Shown here: piece after piece, positions 58,663 through 64,000 of the stretch | Layout: every line of letters begins with the position of its first letter | Numbering within the stretch: the first letter of the stretch is position 1 | Assembly (NCBI RefSeq): GCF_029936995.1 | Contig: NZ_JAPYRE010000001.1 | Location: 780,776-844,775, forward strand | Reading direction: 5' to 3' | DNA length: 64,000 bases | Origin: Henriciella sp. | GTDB lineage: Bacteria > Pseudomonadota > Alphaproteobacteria > Caulobacterales > Hyphomonadaceae | The notes under the pieces: generated by a model | Seen by the model: the letters and a program-made list of their open reading frames with translations, nothing else | The model's database searches: none | Told to the model about the DNA's origin: nothing | Translations under genes and position numbers: made by a program

Positions 58663-59847
58663 CTAGCGTGGTTTGGCGGCACCGCCCATCTGGTACAGGC
58701 TCGAAATGAGATGGCGTTGGCGCTCATTCAGTTCCGGGCGCCAGACTTCGAAAATCAGGACATAGCGCGGGCTGTCGCTGCGGTTCCAGGCTTCATGCTC
58801 GATCGTGTCATCAAAGATGAATACCTCTCCGTCTTTCCATTCGCGGGTCTCGTTGCCGACACGGAAGCCGCACTGTCCGGGCAGGATGATCGGCAAGTGA
58901 CAGATGAGCCGGGTGTTGAACTGGCCGTGATGCGGCGGGATCGAGGCGCCGGGCTTCAGCAGGGAAAACAGCACCGACTGCGCCGGAGCCGGCCGGGCAT
59001 CCTCGCCGATATCATCGATGGCGGCCATGGTCTGCGGGCAAAGTGAGATATTGTCTTCCTGCCGCTCGCCCTGCTTGATGAGATAGAAAGCGCTCCAGTC
59101 GGGATTGTCGAGAAGGGGGTGGGAAACAGCCTGGCCCTCACGTCCGCTGGCTTCGACATAGGGAGCGAAGCGGTTGGCCTCGCTTGCCTGACGGTCCAGC
59201 AGGGCCTGGAGTTCGGCACGGATGGCAGGCGTCTTCGCTGCAAGATTTTCAGTCCAGCTGAAATCGCGCAGGGGATAGAACTGCCGGTTTGGCAGGCCTG
59301 GATAGTAGAAGCGGGTCGGCTTCGAGGTGAAAGGCTGAATGCGCCCGGCCAGGATGTTCAGTGACTGGCGGAAGAGGTCATCATCCTCGCCGCTGCCGAC
59401 ATCATGATCGCGGGCGAAAGCATCGACGGGATGTTCGGCTAATTCTCTTGGAGTGGCATCCTCACCAAGGAATTCGCGCGCGGCATCCACGAGTTGTTCA
59501 ATCTCGCGATTGCGGACCGCAAGCCCCGACAGGCCCGCCAGCCCTTTCCTGAAAGCCACCTCGGCTTCAGCCCTGCGATTTGCCCCAAGCAGCGCCTGAC
59601 CATAGTGAAGGCGCGCGCGCACACTTGCAGGCTCGACCTCGAGGGCCTTTTCGAGCGCGGCGAGGCGCGCATCCATGTCCCCCAGAAGGGATTTTGCGAA
59701 GGACAGCGCGACCCAGACATCCGGTCCTGGCCAGCCCATCTCTGTGGCGCGGGTGAGGGCCGCATTGGCGGCGCGTCCATCCTGCGCTTGCAGCGCCTGC
59801 ATCCCGGCAGCGGCTTCGGCGCGGGCCTTTTGCATCTGATCTTCCAT
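58663..59847 (-). CDS. Aspartyl/asparaginyl beta-hydroxylase family protein with TPR region
   Basis: A 394-residue protein. The N-terminal half is a helical TPR-like region (LQAQDGRAANAALTRATEMG, LAALEKALEVEPASVRARLH, YGQALLGANRRAEAEVAFRK). The C-terminal half is a 2-oxoglutarate-type hydroxylase: LLKPGASIPPHHGQFNTRLI with the iron-binding His, CHLPIILPGQCGFRVGNETR, FIFDDTIEHEAWNRSD with the second His and the 2OG-binding RYVLIFEVWRP. It probably hydroxylates Asp/Asn of a protein or a modified lipid. AAGGAG eight bases before ATG 59847 sets the start. Divergent from guaA. Confidence 0.9.
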   Translation of the reverse strand: MEDQMQKARAEAAAGMQALQAQDGRAANAALTRATEMGWPGPDVWVALSFAKSLLGDMDARLAALEKALEVEPASVRARLHYGQALLGANRRAEAEVAFRKGLAGLSGLAVRNREIEQLVDAAREFLGEDATPRELAEHPVDAFARDHDVGSGEDDDLFRQSLNILAGRIQPFTSKPTRFYYPGLPNRQFYPLRDFSWTENLAAKTPAIRAELQALLDRQASEANRFAPYVEASGREGQAVSHPLLDNPDWSAFYLIKQGERQEDNISLCPQTMAAIDDIGEDARPAPAQSVLFSLLKPGASIPPHHGQFNTRLICHLPIILPGQCGFRVGNETREWKDGEVFIFDDTIEHEAWNRSDSPRYVLIFEVWRPELNERQRHLISSLYQMGGAAKPR

Positions 59848-59909
59848 GAAAGGAACTCCTTGCGGCATCCGACTCTTCCCGACATCCCGATTAGCGGTTA
59901 GGAGGCGTC

Positions 59910-61493
59910 ATGGCCAGCACACCCGATTCCGTTGCAGACAAGCACGAACATGTCCTGATTGTCGATTTTGGCTCTCAGGTCACCCAGCTTATCGCCCGGC
60001 GCCTTCGTGAGAGCGGCGTCTATTGCGAAATCCATCCATTCAACAAGGTGGACGCCACTTTCATAGATGCGTTTGATCCGAAGGCGATCATCCTGTCAGG
60101 CGGCCCTGCGAGCGTCACCTGGGAGGACAGCCCGCGTGCAGATGACGCCGTCTTTACACGCGGCGTGCCGGTGCTCGGCATCTGTTACGGCCAGCAGGTG
60201 ATGATGGAGCAGCTGGGCGGCAAGGTCGAAAGCGGGACCAGCCGCGAGTTCGGTCGTGCCTTCATTGAGCAGGTCACAGAGAGCGAGTTGCTGGGTGGGC
60301 TGTTCGAAGGCGAGGACGGCAAGGAAGAGGTCTGGATGAGCCATGGCGACCATGTCGCAGAGCTCGCGCCGGGCTTCGGCGTCATCGCGAAATCTCCGGG
60401 CGCACCGCTGGCGATCATCGCGGACCTGGAACGCCGCTTCTACGCGACACAGTTTCACCCGGAGGTCGTTCATACCGTGCATGGCCGGAAGATGCTGCGC
60501 AACTTCACGCACGCAATTGCCGGACTTTCCGGCGACTGGACGATGGCAGCCTATCGTGAGGAAGCGATCGAGAAGATCCGCAAGCAGGTCGGCGACGGCA
60601 AGGTGATCTGCGGGCTCTCGGGCGGGGTCGACAGTTCCGTCGCCGCGGTGCTGATCCATGAGGCGATCGGCGAGCAGCTGACCTGCGTTTATGTCGATCA
60701 CGGCCTGATGCGTATGAATGAAAGCGAGGAGGTCGTTGGACTCTTCCGCGATCATTACAACATTCCGCTTGTCCATGTGGATGCGAGTGAGACTTTCCTC
60801 GGCGCGCTGGAGGGCGTCAGTGACCCTGAAAAGAAGCGCAAGACGATTGGCGGGCTCTTCATCGATGTGTTTGAAGAAGAGGCAAAGAAGATTGGCGGGG
60901 CAGACTTCCTCGCTCAGGGCACGCTTTATCCGGATGTCATTGAGAGCGTGTCTGCGATTGGCGGGCCGTCAGTAACGATCAAGTCCCACCACAATGTCGG
61001 CGGGCTGCCTGAGCGGATGAACATGAAGCTGGTCGAGCCGCTGCGCGAACTGTTCAAGGACGAGGTACGCGACCTTGGCCGCGAACTGGGCCTGCCGGAA
61101 GCCTTTGTCGGCCGCCATCCCTTCCCGGGGCCTGGCCTTGCGATCCGCATTCCCGGCGAAATCACGCGCGACAAGGCTGATACGCTGCGCAAGGCGGATG
61201 CGATCTATATCGAGGAGATCAAGGCGGCGGGGCTCTATGACGTGATCTGGCAGGCATTTTCGGTGCTCTTGCCGGTGAACACGGTCGGGGTGATGGGCGA
61301 TGAGCGCACCTATGAGGCTGTGCTGGCGCTGCGTGCAGTGACATCGACCGATGGGATGACGGCCGACTACTACCCCTTCGACCACGCTTTCTTGGGCCGG
61401 GTGGCGACGCGCATTATCAACGAGGTGAAGGGCGTGAACCGGGTGGTCTATGACGTGACCTCGAAGCCGCCAGGCACGATCGAGTGGGAATAA
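59910..61493 (+). CDS. guaA: GMP synthase (glutamine-hydrolysing)
   Basis: A 527-residue GuaA. N-terminal class I glutamine amidotransferase: [20 protein letters not shown], nucleophile Cys in [17 protein letters not shown], His/Glu in [12 protein letters not shown]. The ATP pyrophosphatase P-loop is [20 protein letters not shown], with the C-terminal dimerisation domain ending PPGTIEWE. It makes GMP from XMP produced by GuaB. Its 3' end is a known integration target for genomic islands, and a tyrosine integrase gene starts 295 bases downstream. Confidence 0.97.
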   Translation: MASTPDSVADKHEHVLIVDFGSQVTQLIARRLRESGVYCEIHPFNKVDATFIDAFDPKAIILSGGPASVTWEDSPRADDAVFTRGVPVLGICYGQQVMMEQLGGKVESGTSREFGRAFIEQVTESELLGGLFEGEDGKEEVWMSHGDHVAELAPGFGVIAKSPGAPLAIIADLERRFYATQFHPEVVHTVHGRKMLRNFTHAIAGLSGDWTMAAYREEAIEKIRKQVGDGKVICGLSGGVDSSVAAVLIHEAIGEQLTCVYVDHGLMRMNESEEVVGLFRDHYNIPLVHVDASETFLGALEGVSDPEKKRKTIGGLFIDVFEEEAKKIGGADFLAQGTLYPDVIESVSAIGGPSVTIKSHHNVGGLPERMNMKLVEPLRELFKDEVRDLGRELGLPEAFVGRHPFPGPGLAIRIPGEITRDKADTLRKADAIYIEEIKAAGLYDVIWQAFSVLLPVNTVGVMGDERTYEAVLALRAVTSTDGMTADYYPFDHAFLGRVATRIINEVKGVNRVVYDVTSKPPGTIEWE

Positions 61494-61662
61494 TCCGCCG
61501 CCTTTCGGGGACTATCCGAATTCTCAATTAAATACAATTAAATCAGTGCTTAAGGTGGCGTTTGGTTTCGCTGCCTATCGGCCTCTATCGCCCTCCAGCG
61601 TATGCGCGAAACGGTATAGGGTGACAGTATTCGATCACCGCTTCATCGGCTAATCTTCAATT

Positions 61663-61767
61663 ACCGTCAGGTCGAAATCAGTGCCTGACGGTATTTTTCT
61701 CAGCTAAAATGCTGAAAAGATTGGAGAAAAAATTGAGATACCGGTCATTTTGACCTGACGGTATTTT
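61663..61767. repeat. Repeats of CCTGACGGT upstream of the integrase gene
   Basis: CCTGACGGTATTTT occurs at 61684-61697 and again at 61754-61767 (14-base direct repeat, 70 bases apart). The inverse ACCGTCAGG is at 61663-61671, so the first pair forms a hairpin followed by T residues. These could be integrase arm-binding sites, an operator or a terminator plus spare copy. Confidence 0.7.
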
Positions 61768-61787
61768 GATGGTGATGCGGGGTCGTA

Positions 61788-63044
61788 ATGCTGACAGACA
61801 TCGCGCTCAAGGCGCTGAAACCAAAAGAGAAAATGTACAAAGTAACGGACCGGGACGGACTCTACGCAGCTGTCTCGCCTACGGGGACGGTGACGTTCCG
61901 GTTCGATTACAGGATCAACGGTCGGCGAGAGACGCTTACCATCGGTCGTTATGGGCGATACGGAATCTCACTGGCTGTGGCCCGGGAACGTTTGCGGGAC
62001 GCGAAACTGATGATCGAACAGGGGCGGTCCCCGGCCAAGGAAAAGAAGCGTGAAAAGCAGAGACGCTTCAAAGGGGGCACATTTGAAGAGATGGCCAATG
62101 CATGGCTGGAGCGGGAGGAGATTGCCGATAGTACCCGAGACATGCGGCGGGCGATCGTGCAGCGTGACCTCATCCCGGCCTTCGGCAAATGCCTGCTTCC
62201 AGAGATCCAGTCTGAGGACCTGCGTGAACTCTGTATCAGGGTGAAGAAGCGGGGCGCGCCATCGACTGCGCTGCATGTTCGCGAATTTACCAAACTGATC
62301 TTCGATTTCGCCCGGCTGCAAGGTGTGAAGATCGACAACCCTGCCGACGATGTTCCTTCTGTTGCCATTGGACGGCTCCGGCCACGGGAGCGATCTCTCT
62401 CACCGCTCGAAATCCGCATCACGTATCGTATTCTGGATCAGGTCGCAGCCAACCCGACGCTCAAGCTGGGTGTAAAATTCATCCTGCTGACGCTGAAGCG
62501 AAAGTCCGAAGTCACGCACGCCACCTGGGATGAAATCAACTTTACCGATGCTGTCTGGACGATCCCGAAGAAGCGGATGAAGACCGGGCTGGATCACAAT
62601 GTCTATCTCTCCACACAAGCGCTTGATATCCTATATGCCCTGAAGACCTGTGCCGGTGGGTCTCGCTACGTTTTCCCGTCCCGCTATGACAGCTTCCGTC
62701 CTGTATCCAACGCGGCTTTCAACCGGATCACGGATGCCGTCGGGAAGGTGGCTCAGGACATGGAGCTGCCCATGGAACGCTTCACGATCCATGATTTGAG
62801 GCGCACGGGGTCGACTTTGCTCAATGAGCTCGGCTTCAATCGGGACTGGATCGAGAAGGGCCTTGCGCACGAGGATCGGCGGTCATCGCGGGGCATCTAC
62901 AACAAGGCTGAATATGCAGACCAGCGCCGGCATATGCTTCAGGAATGGGCGGATATGATTGATGCCTGGGTCGAAGGAAAAAGTCGCAGAGCAGTGCTCG
63001 TGCCCGAGAATATGGCCATATACTCCATCGGGGCAAAGATGTGA
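61788..63044 (+). CDS. P4-like tyrosine integrase
   Basis: A 418-residue site-specific recombinase. N-terminal DUF4102-type arm-binding domain (about 1-85; TDIALKALKPKEKMYKVTDR), core-binding domain (about 95-185) and catalytic domain (about 205-400). Catalytic residues are Arg-238 in LTLKRKSEV, His-335 and Arg-338 in IHDLRRTGS, His-361 in GLAHED and the Tyr nucleophile (Tyr-371) in GIYNKAEY. All are present, so it looks functional. It sits just past guaA in the same direction, typical of an element integrated at the 3' end of guaA. RBS is GGGG at about 61779. Confidence 0.93.
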   Translation: MLTDIALKALKPKEKMYKVTDRDGLYAAVSPTGTVTFRFDYRINGRRETLTIGRYGRYGISLAVARERLRDAKLMIEQGRSPAKEKKREKQRRFKGGTFEEMANAWLEREEIADSTRDMRRAIVQRDLIPAFGKCLLPEIQSEDLRELCIRVKKRGAPSTALHVREFTKLIFDFARLQGVKIDNPADDVPSVAIGRLRPRERSLSPLEIRITYRILDQVAANPTLKLGVKFILLTLKRKSEVTHATWDEINFTDAVWTIPKKRMKTGLDHNVYLSTQALDILYALKTCAGGSRYVFPSRYDSFRPVSNAAFNRITDAVGKVAQDMELPMERFTIHDLRRTGSTLLNELGFNRDWIEKGLAHEDRRSSRGIYNKAEYADQRRHMLQEWADMIDAWVEGKSRRAVLVPENMAIYSIGAKM

Positions 63045-63045
63045 C

Positions 63046-63429
63046 TCAGGGCCGAGATGATGTGACGGGCCGGTAGCGGCGTTCGGTCACATCAGGGTGG
63101 CATACTTTGGAGCGGTCTGTTTCGTTCTTCCGAGTCTCGATCCACCCGAGAACCTCCTCCAGCGACCAGACGACACAGCGAGGTGTGAGATAGAAGCGTC
63201 TGGGGAATTCGCCCTTCCGTTCCAGTTCGTAGATCGTCGTGGCGGACAGGGGGACCAGGCGTTTCAGTTCTGATCTGCGAATTATGCGGTGCGTTTCGAT
63301 ATTGACGTGGTCCACGGACAAATCTGGTGCTGGCGGACACCTTCGGTCAGTATCTTCGCCTGATATGAGCTCACTGGCGAACTTTCGGAGCACATCTTCA
63401 GCGCCAGGTTTAAGCCGGTGCGCCATCAT
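63046..63429 (-). CDS. AlpA-like phage/island DNA-binding regulator
   Basis: A 127-residue protein. The C-terminal half contains an AlpA/excisionase-type winged helix: RIIRRSELKRLVPLSATTIY, then ELERKGEFPRRFYLTPRCVV and WSLEEVLGWIETRK. Members regulate integrase genes or act as recombination directionality factors. The N-terminal region (about 1-60) is disordered and of no known family. ATG 63429 or 63426 (both in frame) is chosen over a TTG at 63453. It converges with the integrase gene, with one base between the two stops. Confidence 0.85.
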   Translation of the reverse strand: MMAHRLKPGAEDVLRKFASELISGEDTDRRCPPAPDLSVDHVNIETHRIIRRSELKRLVPLSATTIYELERKGEFPRRFYLTPRCVVWSLEEVLGWIETRKNETDRSKVCHPDVTERRYRPVTSSRP

Positions 63430-64000
63430 TTCTGTCCCACATTTCTGTACCAAGATTGCGACATGCGAAAATTCTGCGGCTTAGTGGGCGGTGGTACAAG
63501 TCTTAGCCTGGCTAATCCTCTGCGAACGCATGGCAGTGGTGCCAATGTTGCGCAAACAGCCATGTTGGAGTCCGTCTATGTGGGATAATGGCCATCCAAT
63601 ATCTGATATGTTCAAGGTTTTTTGGTCACCCAAGAAATTTCAATCGTTCCAACCCGCTTGGGCCAGGTAGTGAAAGTCTCTTGATGTATACGTGTATACC
63701 GCGTTAGTGCCCGCCTTTCTGAAAGGGCCGGGACGCGCAACAAGTCGATTTGTAACATATGATGAGCATCGCAGACGCCAGCAAGCCAGATGCCCGCTCT
63801 TGAAAGAATGACCGGGAAGTTCTGTTGAAATCCCGGCCGCCAAGTCGAACACAGCAGACTGCAAGCTTGTTGAGACGCAATACTTCACCGCGTGACTTCG
63901 GAAGCAATCTCCCTGTTTCGCTTTACAGTCTTCAATTCTTCTATCGCCTGCAGCGTGATTGCCCACGAGGAGCGCAGGAAAAGGCCTGACAGAAGGGCCG
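63430..64000. other. Gene-free right end of the window inside the mobile element
   Basis: About 570 bases with no supportable coding region. Short frames on the minus strand around 63640-63966 have no ribosome-binding site and an unusual Cys/Trp/Arg-rich composition. Base composition is lower in GC than the left part of the window. The region could contain regulatory sites for the AlpA-like gene; none was identified with confidence. Confidence 0.4.

Noticed and set aside
63640..63966. 108-codon minus-strand frame at the right end
   Set aside because: Composition is unlike real proteins and no RBS or family is seen.

Overview
The window is about 64 kb of a GC-rich, gene-dense bacterial chromosome. 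The best guess is a marine alphaproteobacterium of the Hyphomonadaceae/Caulobacterales type. The reasons are the alphaproteobacterial general stress response (GSR) trio PhyR-NepR-EcfG, the short RNase G followed by YacG, an extended TonB system (DUF3450, long ExbB, ExbB, ExbD, ExbD, TonB, TPR), and genes for arginine and aromatic amino acid breakdown. The species is not determined.

Layout. 1-4.8 kb: a partial membrane protein, a cNMP-binding/thioredoxin-reductase-like fusion, an enoyl-CoA hydratase-like protein, a thiolase and tRNA-Leu. 4.8-15.2 kb: a stress island. phyR sits divergent to nepR-ecfG-histidine kinase, and small envelope or stress genes lie around them (ElaB/YqjD-like DUF883, YqjE-like, Rho_N-type protein, lipid kinase, metallophosphoesterase, entericidin-like lipoprotein, DUF1328). 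By eye I find seven GGAAC-N16/17-CGTT-like EcfG promoters here, including a back-to-back divergent pair. 15.5-22.7 kb: SMP-30-like protein, secE-nusG, a second crotonase, pgi, pgl, tuf, a sulfotransferase and tRNA-Trp. 22.8-26.1 kb: a copper-resistance cluster (His-rich exported protein, CopA, CopB). 26.2-31.6 kb: acs, an HPt protein, chorismate mutase, SppA, tRNA-Pro and tRNA-Gln. 32-38.6 kb: the TonB-energising operon, with a duplicated tonB behind an internal terminator. 38.8-46 kb: a Cys/Met PLP enzyme, a DUF481 protein, and an AST-type arginine catabolic operon in which an M20 hydrolase is linked to astA-astD-astB. 46-48.6 kb: phhA, divergent from fahA-maiA (phenylalanine/tyrosine degradation). 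48.6-52.2 kb: hspQ and the tightly overlapping ppx/gppA-rlmE-rng-yacG operon. 52.3-61.5 kb: indoleamine 2,3-dioxygenase, guaB, a TPR-like exported protein, a GNAT protein, an RsmB-type methyltransferase, a PH-like membrane protein, an aspartyl/asparaginyl hydroxylase and guaA. 61.5-64 kb: the start of an integrative element at the 3' end of guaA (tyrosine integrase, AlpA-like regulator, repeats), running off the window.

Themes. PhyR-NepR-EcfG-kinase and the neighbouring EcfG-promoter genes form a local regulon concerned with the cell envelope and DNA or ribosome protection. The second half is mainly amino acid catabolism (Arg, Phe/Tyr, Trp, Cys/Met) and TonB-dependent uptake. No CRISPR array, insertion sequence or rRNA was seen.
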